Source: Bacteroidia bacterium
GTDB lineage: Bacteria; Bacteroidota; Bacteroidia; J057
Length of the DNA stretch: 64,000 bases
Assembly: GCA_041391665.1 (NCBI GenBank)
Contig: JAWKNO010000003.1
Location: 1,984,001 to 2,048,000 of the forward strand
Direction of reading: 5' to 3'
This document shows positions 42,602 to 52,126 of the stretch, piece by piece; the stretch's first letter is position 1; every line of letters starts with the position of its first letter. The notes below the pieces were generated by a model. That model was given only the letters and a program-made list of their open reading frames with translations, was not told where the DNA came from and did not search any database. A program made the translations under genes and the position numbers.

Positions 42602-44143
42602 ATGCTTGTCAGAACTTATGGAAGCGCGGTGGAAGGCATTCACGCAACCATGATCACGGTGGAAGTAAATGTCGCCCAGGGCGAATTTGGTTATACCATG
42701 GTAGGCCTTGCAGACAATGCCGTTCGCGAAGGATACCAACGCATCCGTACCGCCTTTCTCAACAACGAAATCAAGTTTCCCCGCGCCCGCACGACCGTCA
42801 ATATGGCCCCTGCCGACATTCACAAGGCGGGTTCGGCTTACGACCTCACCATTGCGATGGGCATCCTGGCCGCTGCAGGGGACATACGCCCCGACAAGGT
42901 GAGCGAGTATCTCATCATGGGCGAACTTTCTCTCGACGGAACCCTCCGGCCAATCAAAGGCGTTTTACCCATCGCCGTAGAAGTGCGCAAACACGGACTA
43001 AAGGGCATGCTTGTGCCGAAAAAAAATGCTGCCGAAGCCGCCATTGTCAACAATATCGACGTCATTCCCATCGAACATCTGATCGATGCCGTCGATTTTC
43101 TCGACGACCGGCGCGAGATCCCTCCCGTAGTGCGCGATACCCGCGAGATATTTTTCGACGCGCAGCGCGATTTTCCTTTTGACTTTTCCGATGTGAAAGG
43201 CCAGGAAAACGTAAAACGCGCCCTCGAAGTAGCCGCCGCCGGCGGGCACAACGCCATACTCATCGGTCCGCCCGGCGCGGGCAAAACCATGCTCGCCAAA
43301 CGAATGCCCGCCATTCTGCCGCCGCTGTCTTTGCAGGAAGCGCTCGAAACCACCAAAATACACTCCGTTTCGGGGTTATTGGGAGAAAACACCTCCCTGG
43401 TGGCGCAGCGCCCTTTTCGTTCGCCGCACCATACCATCAGCGACGTGGCTCTGGTGGGAGGTGGCGGCGTGCCACAGCCCGGCGAAATCAGCCTTGCCCA
43501 CAACGGCATCCTCTTTCTCGACGAGTTGCCCGAGTTTAAACGCACCGTGCTGGAGGTGCTGCGTCAGCCGCTCGAAGAGCGGCGGGTAACCGTTTCCCGC
43601 GCCAAAGTTACGGTGGACTACCCCGCCAATTTTATGCTCATTTCGAGCATGAATCCCTGCCCCTGCGGCTATTTTAACCACCCGGAAAAAAGCTGTGTGT
43701 GCGGGCAGCAGCAGATTCAGCGTTACATGGCCAAAATCAGCGGACCGCTGATGGATCGGATCGATCTGCACGTTGAGGTAACGCCCGTGCCGTTTGACGA
43801 ACTTACCTCACGGGAAAATGGCGAAAGTAGCCAAATCATTCGCGAGCGGGTAATCGCCGCGCGGCAGATACAACTGGAACGGTTTAAGACATTGGAAGGC
43901 GTGTATTGCAACGCCATGATGCCCGCCAATATGGTGAGGAAGATTTGTCAGATCGACAAGCTGGGAGAAGGACTGCTCAAAACCGCGATGAAAAAGCTGG
44001 ATCTGAGTGCCCGGGCCTTTGACCGGATACTGAAGGTATCGCGCACGATTGCCGATCTGGCAGCAGCGGAGGCCATACGGCCGGAGCATATCGCGGAGGC
44101 GATTCAGTACCGCAGTTTGGATCGCGATAGTTGGGGGAGTTGA
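42602..44143 (+). CDS. comM: YifB/ComM-family Mg-chelatase-like AAA+ ATPase
   Basis: The 513-residue protein has the Lon-like N-terminal fold (AVEGIHATMITVEVNVAQGEFGYTMVGLADNAVREGYQRI), a Walker A at ~221-229 (GPPGAGKT), Walker B in GILFLDELPEF and a zinc-like CPCGYFNHPEKSCVC stretch. The C-terminal sensor domain has SARAFDRILKVSRTIADL. ComM helicases promote branch migration during transformation and recombination. Length and motifs match the family fully. The gene converges on the transposase gene with a 12-bp gap. Confidence 0.93.
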   Translation: MLVRTYGSAVEGIHATMITVEVNVAQGEFGYTMVGLADNAVREGYQRIRTAFLNNEIKFPRARTTVNMAPADIHKAGSAYDLTIAMGILAAAGDIRPDKVSEYLIMGELSLDGTLRPIKGVLPIAVEVRKHGLKGMLVPKKNAAEAAIVNNIDVIPIEHLIDAVDFLDDRREIPPVVRDTREIFFDAQRDFPFDFSDVKGQENVKRALEVAAAGGHNAILIGPPGAGKTMLAKRMPAILPPLSLQEALETTKIHSVSGLLGENTSLVAQRPFRSPHHTISDVALVGGGGVPQPGEISLAHNGILFLDELPEFKRTVLEVLRQPLEERRVTVSRAKVTVDYPANFMLISSMNPCPCGYFNHPEKSCVCGQQQIQRYMAKISGPLMDRIDLHVEVTPVPFDELTSRENGESSQIIRERVIAARQIQLERFKTLEGVYCNAMMPANMVRKICQIDKLGEGLLKTAMKKLDLSARAFDRILKVSRTIADLAAAEAIRPEHIAEAIQYRSLDRDSWGS

Positions 44144-44155
44144 AATGACGACTTG

Positions 44156-45466
44156 TTATTTTTTATAAAATTTATCATCCAGCCATTTTGCCGGATTGTT
44201 TTTAATGTATTCCGAGATTCTGATATAGGCCTTCTCGTTACGTATAATGTGTTCGTAATAATTGCGTTGCCATAATTTTCGGTTAAAGGGCCACCACCCC
44301 AATGTTTTCACACCCCGAATATATTCAACGGTTGTTATTGATTTGAATGCATCCATCACATCACCAACCGTTTTTCCATTTCCGGTAGGGGCAATCCCTT
44401 GTGGTTGCCCCATATCACCATTAACCAATGATTGCCCCGTATCACCATTAACCAATGATTGCCCCGTATCACCATTAACCAATGGTTGCCCCATATTTTG
44501 TGGGATATCCACGGTTTCATCGGGGGTATCCACCATTTTGGCAGGGGCAATCCCTTGTGGTTGCCCCGTATCACCATTAACCAATGGTTGCCCCATATTT
44601 TGTGGGGTATCCACGGTTTCATCGGGGATATCCACCATTTTGGTAGGGGCAATCCCTTGTGGTTGCCCCGCATCACCATTAATCAATGGTTGCCCCATAT
44701 CACCATTAACCAATGATTGCCCCGTATCACCATTAACCAATGGTTGCCCCATATTTTGTGGGTTATCCCCGGTTTCATCGGGGGTATCCACGGTTTTGGT
44801 AGGGGCAATCCCTTGTGGTTGCCCCATATCACCATTAACCAATGATTGCCCCATATTTTGTGGGATATCCACGGTTTTATCGGGGGTATCCACCATTTTG
44901 GTAGGGGCAATCCCTTGTGGTTGCCCCGCATCACCATTAATCAATGGTTGCCCCATATCACCATTAACCAATGGTTGCCCCATATTTTGTGGGTTATCCC
45001 CGGTTTCATCGGGGGTATCCACGTTTGCACCAAAAATATCCACGGTTTCATCGGGGGTATCCACAAGGGATACCCCTACCGCGACCGTATTTTCGTTATT
45101 TGGGGCGACCTCAATGGTCGCCCCAACGATTTCCAAAATGGCGTGGAAATGGTTGGGCATTACGATGTATTCGTGCAATACAATATTTTTAAACCGTGCT
45201 GGCAATTTCAACCATTGGGTTTCCACCATTTTGCCTGCATCATTTAAAATCATTTCGCCTTGTGCGGGCAATCCCTCGTGGTTGTCCGGTTGGGGCAATC
45301 CCTCGTGGTTGCCCCTTTCGTGCGCAACTATTTCCCCAAACAAACATGCCCTATTCTGCACACATATCGTAATAAAATACAAACCTGCCTTCGAATAATC
45401 GTACCCTTTCAAACGGATAGACCTGCGATGGTGAATTTCGGGGTTGTAGGATGAATTTTTTTTCAT
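44156..45466 (-). CDS. REP-associated (RAYT/IS200-like) tyrosine transposase with expanded repeat insert
   Basis: The 436-residue protein has the Y1 transposase fold split in two. The N-terminal part (1-~130) has the opening RRSIRLKGYDYSKAGLYFITICVQNR and the HUH motif VMPNHFHAIL. The C-terminal part (~375-436) is KTLGWWPFNRKLWQRNYYEHIIRNEKAYIRISEYI, with the catalytic Tyr. Between them lie ~240 residues of imperfect GQPLVNGDTGQ / VDTPDETVD / GQPQGIAPTK repeats encoded by REP-like DNA. RAYTs mobilise REP palindromes by single-strand nicking. The frame is intact, but such a large insert could impair the fold. It is not flanked by IS ends, as normal for RAYTs. Confidence 0.85.
   Translation of the reverse strand: MKKNSSYNPEIHHRRSIRLKGYDYSKAGLYFITICVQNRACLFGEIVAHERGNHEGLPQPDNHEGLPAQGEMILNDAGKMVETQWLKLPARFKNIVLHEYIVMPNHFHAILEIVGATIEVAPNNENTVAVGVSLVDTPDETVDIFGANVDTPDETGDNPQNMGQPLVNGDMGQPLINGDAGQPQGIAPTKMVDTPDKTVDIPQNMGQSLVNGDMGQPQGIAPTKTVDTPDETGDNPQNMGQPLVNGDTGQSLVNGDMGQPLINGDAGQPQGIAPTKMVDIPDETVDTPQNMGQPLVNGDTGQPQGIAPAKMVDTPDETVDIPQNMGQPLVNGDTGQSLVNGDTGQSLVNGDMGQPQGIAPTGNGKTVGDVMDAFKSITTVEYIRGVKTLGWWPFNRKLWQRNYYEHIIRNEKAYIRISEYIKNNPAKWLDDKFYKK
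44387..45315 (-). repeat. Expanded REP-like repeats inside the transposase gene
   Basis: A GGGGCAATCCC(T/C)(T/C)GTGGTTGCCCC-type hairpin recurs at about 44388-44411, 44544-44567, 44646-44669, 44802-44825, 44904-44927, 45265-45288 and 45292-45315. Between them CAATGGTTGCCCCATATCACC and GGGGTATCCACGGTTTCATC blocks repeat at irregular spacing. This looks like repeated insertion and tandem expansion of REP elements inside their own transposase. Confidence 0.8.
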
Positions 45467-45598
45467 CTTGGGTTTATGGGTTGTGCGAAAAAATCATGCT
45501 AAGAAAACCAACGCTTTAGCTTAACAATAAAATCGGGATCACTGTATCCTTCCTTTTTCAATCTCGATAATGATGATGGTCAAAAGAGGTGAACGCCG

Positions 45599-46966
45599 TT
45601 AGTCGCTACTGCGTCTTCGCCAAAATCGCAATCCGCTAAGGATGAATACGCTCAAGATGAACGCGATGATAGAATAAAACCATTTATAGCCTGTGCTGTT
45701 TTTTTCTTTGCCATTTTCACCAGATAGAGAAGGGACATCAAACAGACTGTCAATCACCTTTAACTGGTTACTATCCATCAATACCTGTGGGTTGAGGATA
45801 TTTCTGTATTCAACATTTTTTCCAATAGTTGTATCCCAATAGTATCCAGTAGCTGTTCTCCAAATATATTTACCATCTGTATCCTCCCCACTCCCATGCT
45901 GAATCCTTACTGATATTTCGGGCATTTGATAATATTTTAGGTTAAATTCCTTTTCGGGGTTTTTGCCTGAATTTATCCACCCTATTTCATCATTCCGAAT
46001 TTGCAGGTAAAAATTATCCCCATCTTCCATCTCTTCTTTTAGGAGTTCTTCCAATTGATATAAAGTAAATCTATTTCCTTTTTTTTGTGTATATTGATGG
46101 AATAAAATAAAGGCAATTCTTTTATTGTAAATCTCTTTTGCCGACGTATCCTCAACAGCATAAGATGCTTTAAAGTATGCACGAGCAGCCAGCTGCCTTG
46201 CACCACTAATATAAGCTGCATTCAACAACAAATCACCCAGTGCTTCAAGCAGGATCGGGGAGTTATAATTACCGAATTTCATCATCCCCATAACTCCTGA
46301 TAATGCTTTATCCAACTCATCTTCAGGAAGATGATCAATTTTACTCCTTGCAGCACTATCAAAATCCAATTTGTATTTATTTAACAGGAATGAGTAAAAA
46401 TTCCCCCATTCACTCGGAGGAAAATACATCCAATAATCCGGGCCGCCATGTGTAAAAGTCGAATTTAAAGGCATCGGGATTTTTCCATCATGCATTTTAC
46501 TCAAAACATATTCGGCCAGATAACGCTGATAAATTTCTCTTCCAAAATGTGCATTAGGATTAATTTCTATAGCCCTATCAATATATCTGATTCCTGTTTC
46601 ATACGACCCATCATGTAGGTAAAATGTCCCCAGATTGGCGTATGTTTCATATATTCCTGATTTTATGCTGTCTTTATTCAACATAATACCAATTGCTTTT
46701 TTATCATTCCCAATCTTTGAATACGATACAGAAAGGTCATCATACAGAGCCAAACTGTCGGGAAATATTTTAAGTTTTGCCTCTCTGTCTTTTATCCGCC
46801 AATAATGAAATTCTGGAGAATGCCGGAGAAATTTACCTGAAATCAATTCAATGACACCAGGAAACTGTTGTCGCTCCATTTCAATCGTGTCATAATCCCA
46901 CATACAGGCAAAAACTGCAAAGAAATTTGACATGAGTAAGATAAGGGCAAAAATCTTGCGCTTCAT
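45599..46966 (-). CDS. TPR-containing membrane-anchored protein
   Basis: The 455-residue protein has an N-terminal signal (1-20, IFALILLMSNFFAVFAC) ending in a possible lipobox Cys. TPR-like helices occupy ~65-165 (DDLSVSYSKIGNDKKAIGIMLNKDSI, TYANLGTFYLHDGSYETGIRYIDRAIEINPN). A C-terminal membrane helix (~428-445, WFYSIIAFILSVFILSGL) precedes a basic tail (RFWRRRSSD). It probably sits in the inner membrane with a periplasmic TPR part. I recognise no closer family. It is a single gene separated by 131 bp from the transposase. Confidence 0.75.
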   Translation of the reverse strand: MKRKIFALILLMSNFFAVFACMWDYDTIEMERQQFPGVIELISGKFLRHSPEFHYWRIKDREAKLKIFPDSLALYDDLSVSYSKIGNDKKAIGIMLNKDSIKSGIYETYANLGTFYLHDGSYETGIRYIDRAIEINPNAHFGREIYQRYLAEYVLSKMHDGKIPMPLNSTFTHGGPDYWMYFPPSEWGNFYSFLLNKYKLDFDSAARSKIDHLPEDELDKALSGVMGMMKFGNYNSPILLEALGDLLLNAAYISGARQLAARAYFKASYAVEDTSAKEIYNKRIAFILFHQYTQKKGNRFTLYQLEELLKEEMEDGDNFYLQIRNDEIGWINSGKNPEKEFNLKYYQMPEISVRIQHGSGEDTDGKYIWRTATGYYWDTTIGKNVEYRNILNPQVLMDSNQLKVIDSLFDVPSLSGENGKEKNSTGYKWFYSIIAFILSVFILSGLRFWRRRSSD

Positions 46967-47050
46967 ATTTTTGTATTGTGTCTAAAATTTGTTGATTTTC
47001 TGCTAAATATCAAAGTGTTTGCCTAAATATGTCCCCGTCCGGGGTTCCCC

Positions 47051-50000
47051 TCACTCCCCCGGTACCCACTCCGGGTGCTGCTTCGCCCAGTCGGGCTCGG
47101 GAAACTGCCGCAACGGCGAATATCGCTTGTACGTCTCCCACACATCGCCGCTGCCGGTTACCCGTGGATCGCCCGTTTCTTTCAGATAACGCATCAACTG
47201 CTCCGCCAGGCGGGATCTTACTGCCGCGTGTTCGGGTTTTTCTGCCAGATTGTGCAGACAGTCAGGATCGCTTTTGATACTATACAACTCCTCCGCCGGA
47301 CGAAGGTCCACCGCCAAGGTGAGGTATTTGCTGTATTCGGGGCTGTCGGCTTCCTTGATCAAAAATTGTAACGTCGGACCATCATCGATATCGTGATATC
47401 CCTGGTCCCGCTGACGGGTAGAGATGTCCATCAGTCCGCCAAATTTTTCGCCCGGCCCCGCCGGCCACCGCTCGGGCTTGAAGTTGCGAATGTACAGATA
47501 CTCCTCCGTACGCACACACCGCTGCGGATATCCCAGCGACCTGTACCGCGAGGACGAATGCCGCTCCCGCGCCGCATATACCGCCGTTCGCGTCGGATCT
47601 ACTTTCCCGCTTTTGCCCGAAAGCCAAATACTCATCAGGCTCTTGCCTGCCATCGGGTACTCGCCGGGATGAACTACTCCCGCCGCTTCCAGCAGGGTCG
47701 GGGCAATATCCGTAAAACTGACCAGATCGTCCACCACATGCCCGCCTTTGATTTCGGCTCCCCAACGCACGGCCAACGGCACATGAATGCCGTACTCGTA
47801 AGTATTGGCTTTCGCGCGGGGAAAGGGCATCCCGTTGTCTGCGGTTACGATGACGATGGTATTTTCGAGTTCGCCGGCTTCTTCGAGCATGGCCAGCATC
47901 CGGGCAAGGTGGCTGTCAAACCATTGGATTTCATAGCCATAGTCGGCCATATCGCTACGCACCACGGGCACGGCGGGCAGGAAGGCAGGCACTTTGATTT
48001 TGGCGGGATCTATTCCGTTTTCTGCGCCAATCCCCTCCAGATACGCCCTATGGGGTTCGTGACCGCCATACCAGAAGTAAAAGGGTTCGTCGGCAGGTTT
48101 TGATTGTAAAAATTGGGCAAAATTGGCGGCGTAATCTGTCGCAGATATGCCTGCCGGACTTTCCATTTTATAGTTATTCCATTCCGGACCAGCGGGATTT
48201 TGGGTGCGACCCGATACTTGCCAGTTGCCAGGACCCCAGCCTTTGCCGGTAAAACCGGTCTGATATCCTGCGGCATCGAGCAGGTCGGGAAACGTTACAT
48301 ATTTTGTGGGGAAACTGCTGGCATGGGTTCCGGCTTCCTCCAGTTGCCAGCAGTTGCGGCCGGTGAGGAGCGCGGCTCTCGACGGACTACAGCCGGGCGA
48401 GGCGACAAATGCCTGGGTGAATAAAATCCCCTCTTTGGCGATCCGGTCAAATGCCGGTGTGGCAAATGACGGGAAACCGTAGGCGCCATTATGGGGAAAG
48501 GACTGATCGTCAGCAATGGCAATCAGGATATTGGGGCGTTTGGTGCGCGATCCGCTGGTTTTCTCCCATGGGGAAATATTCACTTCTGCCCGCTGCAGAA
48601 CAGTTGCTTCTTCCCCTGTTATCTCAAATACAGTTCCGTGCCGGATTCCTTTGGGCATTTGCAATTCTGCCGAACGGTCTTCCCAGGTTTTGAAGTCTTT
48701 GGAAGTCAGCAAGCCGTACTGATGCTGGGTGTATTTGTCAAAATAGAGAAACCATTTGCCGTTGATCTGTGTCGCGGTTGGCCCCTCCGCCCAGTAATCT
48801 CCGGTAATGGGTTCTGATGCACGGGTCCATGGACCGGGAAGGTTGTCTGCATAGGTCAGGCGAATATTTTTCTCGGGGGTGGGAATAAGCGATTCGTTTT
48901 TGACAAACATGGCGTATTTCCCGTCTGCCTTCACGATGCTACCGTCAATGACATTAAATCCCTGATCGAAAAATAGCCGGGTCGGGCTAAAGGTCTCAAA
49001 ATCTTTGGTTGTGGTAAAATACATCCGGTGGTTCTGGCCTTTGCGTTCGCTTTTGTCTGTTTTGGGAAATCGGCCGGGAATGGTTGACGACCAGAATATC
49101 ATAAATTGCCCTTGTTCCTCATCATAGAGAACCTCCGGCGCCCAGCAGTTTTGCACTTTGGGTTCATGCGCCATGACGGGAATGGCTTTTTGTTCTGACC
49201 AGTGGATGAGGTCTTTCGAATGGGCATAGCCAATCGTGACGCCGCTCCAGGAGGTTGTCCATACCATGTGGTATTCGCCGTCGGGCCCGCGGGTGATGCA
49301 GGGGTCGCGCATGAGTTTTGACTCGCCGATGAGAGGGGAAAGAAAAGAATTGCCATTGTTCAGCGCCTCCCATTTTACGCCATCGCGGCTCAAGGCAAAG
49401 TGCAGTCCGTCTTCGCCATTTCCGGTGAAATAGGAAAATATATAGGCCTTATCCGAAATTGGCTGAAGGGTAACAGGGCCTATTAACCCGGACTCATAGG
49501 TTGGCCATTCGGAAGCATCAAATTTTTTGTAGTCGCGGTTGACAAAGTTGATGTCGTAGAAATTTTTCCAGTTTACGCCCTGCCGGTCGAGTTCGCGGAT
49601 GCGGTTGGCGGCCAGATTGGTTACTTCTACCTGAAGGAGGTTGCCTGTAGGTTTTAGTTTGGTTAAATGGCAGGTATAGGGTGCAATCAGTCGGGTTATA
49701 ATTTTTTCGCCATTGAGGTAAATAGTGGCCGTTTCTGCGACTTTTCCGAGGTCGAGCAGATAGTTTTTCCCTGTACCCGGATCATCAAAGGTCAGGCTGT
49801 ATCGGGCCGTTCCGGCAAAGGATTCTTCCGACTTTCCCCATTCTGCCCAGCTGGTAAGTGTGGTGAGATTTTTTTTCGGGGGAATGGCCGGACCGCCGGA
49901 GAGGAATTCCACCTTCCATTCGCCGGTCAATGGGATATCTTGGCCTGCCGGATACTCGTACACCCAGCGGGGACCTTTGATTGTTTCGGTGAGGGCGCGC

Positions 50001-52120
50001 AAAATGAGGGACGCTTTTGCAGGAAGCTGGACAAATACCTGTGTTTTGTTTTTTTCGGGCGGACGTATATCGCCCAATCCGGTTTTACCGGTCATCGGAT
50101 CCATGATGATCACAGAACTACCTTCCGCAGCGAGGGTAACATATCCGGAAAAAGGCTGATTGCCTTCATTGACAACCAGGTAGTACGTTCCCAAAGCATT
50201 TTTCCTGCGAATAAACCCCAGTTCGCCATTTTTACTCAAGACTTCACGCCGAACGCCCCTGTCTGCCATTTCGCGGGTTACATCCACGACAAGTTTGACC
50301 GGTGTCTGGGTGAGAATCCGCTGCCATGTCTCCACGAGAATCTGGCTATTGACGGTTTTATTTTTCCAGCCGGGGGCGAATCGGGGAATATGTTTTTCCA
50401 TTATGATTTCTCCACCCGTTTTGGCCAGATTTTCTACTGCCAGCGCTGTTTCAATGGGCATATAATCACAGCCGGGAATCAGCACCAACCGATAAGCACT
50501 GCCTCCGGGTGTGACTATTTTCCCATCCTGAAATGAGCAATTCTGCAATTGCTGGTCGGAAATATAATCAAACGAATAACCCATCGATTCCAGCTTTTCG
50601 GCCATGCGACCAAATTCGCTGTTGATAAACCACTCGGGTTTGTGTACGACAAACTGCTGCTTCAAATCACCTTCCCGCTCAATGACATCGTGATAGGGCC
50701 AGTAAAGCAAAATATCATTGTCTGGTTTCCCATCCTGAAGCACAGCCTGCCCCCGTGAGATATAATCCGAAAGTGCAGGCACTTCCTTCCACAGCGGATT
50801 TTGGGGATTCATCTGCACTGAGGCGTAAAACAACCAACCCGGCCAGGGCACATCCTGCGGGGAATAGACCGTCCCGTGAAAAAACACATGATTGATTCCC
50901 CCCAGCCAGAGGTGGTCAATCGCTGCCTTCATGCTGTCCAGCCCGACGGTAAAATGTTCGCCCAGCCAGGTACAGCTTTCAGAAGATGAGTATAACCTTC
51001 CGGCTACGTGGGCAGCGGAGGACGCAAACCGATTGATCAGCCGGTTGGCATCGGGACCAGAGAGCGGACCGAAGATTTCGGTTTCAGGCACATCTGCGAG
51101 CGCATAAAGGTCGAGCAGGTTGCCGGGCGAACCATGCGCCTGGTTGCGGAAAAGGCTGCCTTTGGCATGCGCCCAATCTCTGAAACTCGTAAAAAAGTCA
51201 TCCCGCAACATGATGCCCAGCACTTCGCGGTAGTCCGCCTGAATGGATTCTACTTCCATATGCCAGCCTTTTCCACTGAGAGCGGGCAAGTGCTCGCGCA
51301 AATCGTAACCCTTGATTTCTGCGAAACGGTCAAATATTTCGCGGGAAACGTCGCCGGTGTATTCAAAAGAATCGTGGAAATAGCTATGCAGCGGGCCGTG
51401 CGGCAGTGTGCCGACCCGCTGGTCATACGCTTCGAGAAACCGGGACAAAGCACCGGAAGAATAGGGCGTAATGCTATACCCCTCCCCGCCGGGGGCGGGG
51501 CGTTTGACATTCCCCCCGCGAAATACCATTTCGGCTGTCCAGATTGTCCATTCTCCTTCCGGCACTTTCCAGCGAAGGGTAGAATCTTTTCTGATTCGTC
51601 CGGAAAGATCGAGCGTTTGTCCGGGGCCGTAAGCCATGACAGACAATATTCGCCTTCCCTTAAAATCCGCTTTCCATTTTGCGCCGGGAAGCAGGGAAAG
51701 GGAAGAAATTTCCATTCGCGAGTCGGCGTCCTCCAGCTTTACCCAGGGGCCACCAGTGCGCCAACCCGAGCCGGGCGGAATATCCACGGAAAGGCCGAGT
51801 CGTCGGGCTTCTTCAAGGGTGAAGTCCAGCATACTCACCCAGCCGGGTGAGAGGTAAGGAAGGAATCGGGCTTCCTGTCCTTTTGCGCCGTAGATCGGCG
51901 TGATTTCCACCCCGCCAAAACCGGCGGCGGAGATTTGCGCCAGATTCCAGGTGATATTCGCACTGTCAACCGCGCTGCCGGGCCACCACCAGCGGGTCCA
52001 GGGTTTGGATTCCCGGGAGGATTCCGGCCATTCGAAAAGTACGGGCTGCGCGGTCAGAGAGGAAACCGTTACCAACAGAAAAAACACACTACGGAGGAAA
52101 GGGGCAATGAGGGAAGACAT
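47051..52120 (-). CDS. Triple fusion: GH106-like rhamnosidase, GH43-like domain and sulfatase
   Basis: The 1689-residue protein has a signal peptide (1-24). Residues ~25-885 match GH106 (SKPWTRWWWPGSAVDSANITWNLAQISAAGFGGVEITPIYG) including a galactose-binding beta-sandwich at ~715-885. Residues ~888-1185 form a five-bladed-propeller domain of GH43 type (RDPCITRGPDGEYHMVWTTSW, NCWAPEVLYDEEQGQFMIFWSS). Residues ~1190-1689 are a sulfatase starting RPNILIAIADDQ, with the formylglycine motif CSPSR at Cys1244. Together they could remove rhamnose, pentose and sulfate from one glycan such as ulvan-like or pectic material. No stop or frame break is seen in ~5 kb. It follows the PhoD-like gene by 6 bp. 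Confidence 0.85.
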   Translation of the reverse strand: MSSLIAPFLRSVFFLLVTVSSLTAQPVLFEWPESSRESKPWTRWWWPGSAVDSANITWNLAQISAAGFGGVEITPIYGAKGQEARFLPYLSPGWVSMLDFTLEEARRLGLSVDIPPGSGWRTGGPWVKLEDADSRMEISSLSLLPGAKWKADFKGRRILSVMAYGPGQTLDLSGRIRKDSTLRWKVPEGEWTIWTAEMVFRGGNVKRPAPGGEGYSITPYSSGALSRFLEAYDQRVGTLPHGPLHSYFHDSFEYTGDVSREIFDRFAEIKGYDLREHLPALSGKGWHMEVESIQADYREVLGIMLRDDFFTSFRDWAHAKGSLFRNQAHGSPGNLLDLYALADVPETEIFGPLSGPDANRLINRFASSAAHVAGRLYSSSESCTWLGEHFTVGLDSMKAAIDHLWLGGINHVFFHGTVYSPQDVPWPGWLFYASVQMNPQNPLWKEVPALSDYISRGQAVLQDGKPDNDILLYWPYHDVIEREGDLKQQFVVHKPEWFINSEFGRMAEKLESMGYSFDYISDQQLQNCSFQDGKIVTPGGSAYRLVLIPGCDYMPIETALAVENLAKTGGEIIMEKHIPRFAPGWKNKTVNSQILVETWQRILTQTPVKLVVDVTREMADRGVRREVLSKNGELGFIRRKNALGTYYLVVNEGNQPFSGYVTLAAEGSSVIIMDPMTGKTGLGDIRPPEKNKTQVFVQLPAKASLILRALTETIKGPRWVYEYPAGQDIPLTGEWKVEFLSGGPAIPPKKNLTTLTSWAEWGKSEESFAGTARYSLTFDDPGTGKNYLLDLGKVAETATIYLNGEKIITRLIAPYTCHLTKLKPTGNLLQVEVTNLAANRIRELDRQGVNWKNFYDINFVNRDYKKFDASEWPTYESGLIGPVTLQPISDKAYIFSYFTGNGEDGLHFALSRDGVKWEALNNGNSFLSPLIGESKLMRDPCITRGPDGEYHMVWTTSWSGVTIGYAHSKDLIHWSEQKAIPVMAHEPKVQNCWAPEVLYDEEQGQFMIFWSSTIPGRFPKTDKSERKGQNHRMYFTTTKDFETFSPTRLFFDQGFNVIDGSIVKADGKYAMFVKNESLIPTPEKNIRLTYADNLPGPWTRASEPITGDYWAEGPTATQINGKWFLYFDKYTQHQYGLLTSKDFKTWEDRSAELQMPKGIRHGTVFEITGEEATVLQRAEVNISPWEKTSGSRTKRPNILIAIADDQSFPHNGAYGFPSFATPAFDRIAKEGILFTQAFVASPGCSPSRAALLTGRNCWQLEEAGTHASSFPTKYVTFPDLLDAAGYQTGFTGKGWGPGNWQVSGRTQNPAGPEWNNYKMESPAGISATDYAANFAQFLQSKPADEPFYFWYGGHEPHRAYLEGIGAENGIDPAKIKVPAFLPAVPVVRSDMADYGYEIQWFDSHLARMLAMLEEAGELENTIVIVTADNGMPFPRAKANTYEYGIHVPLAVRWGAEIKGGHVVDDLVSFTDIAPTLLEAAGVVHPGEYPMAGKSLMSIWLSGKSGKVDPTRTAVYAARERHSSSRYRSLGYPQRCVRTEEYLYIRNFKPERWPAGPGEKFGGLMDISTRQRDQGYHDIDDGPTLQFLIKEADSPEYSKYLTLAVDLRPAEELYSIKSDPDCLHNLAEKPEHAAVRSRLAEQLMRYLKETGDPRVTGSGDVWETYKRYSPLRQFPEPDWAKQHPEWVPGE

Positions 52121-52126
52121 CCTGAT

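Noticed and set aside
44262..45398. 378-codon plus-strand frame rich in Cys-Pro-Ile repeats opposite the transposase
   Set aside because: It is produced by the REP-like repeats; the minus-strand frame carries the HUH and Tyr motifs at both ends.
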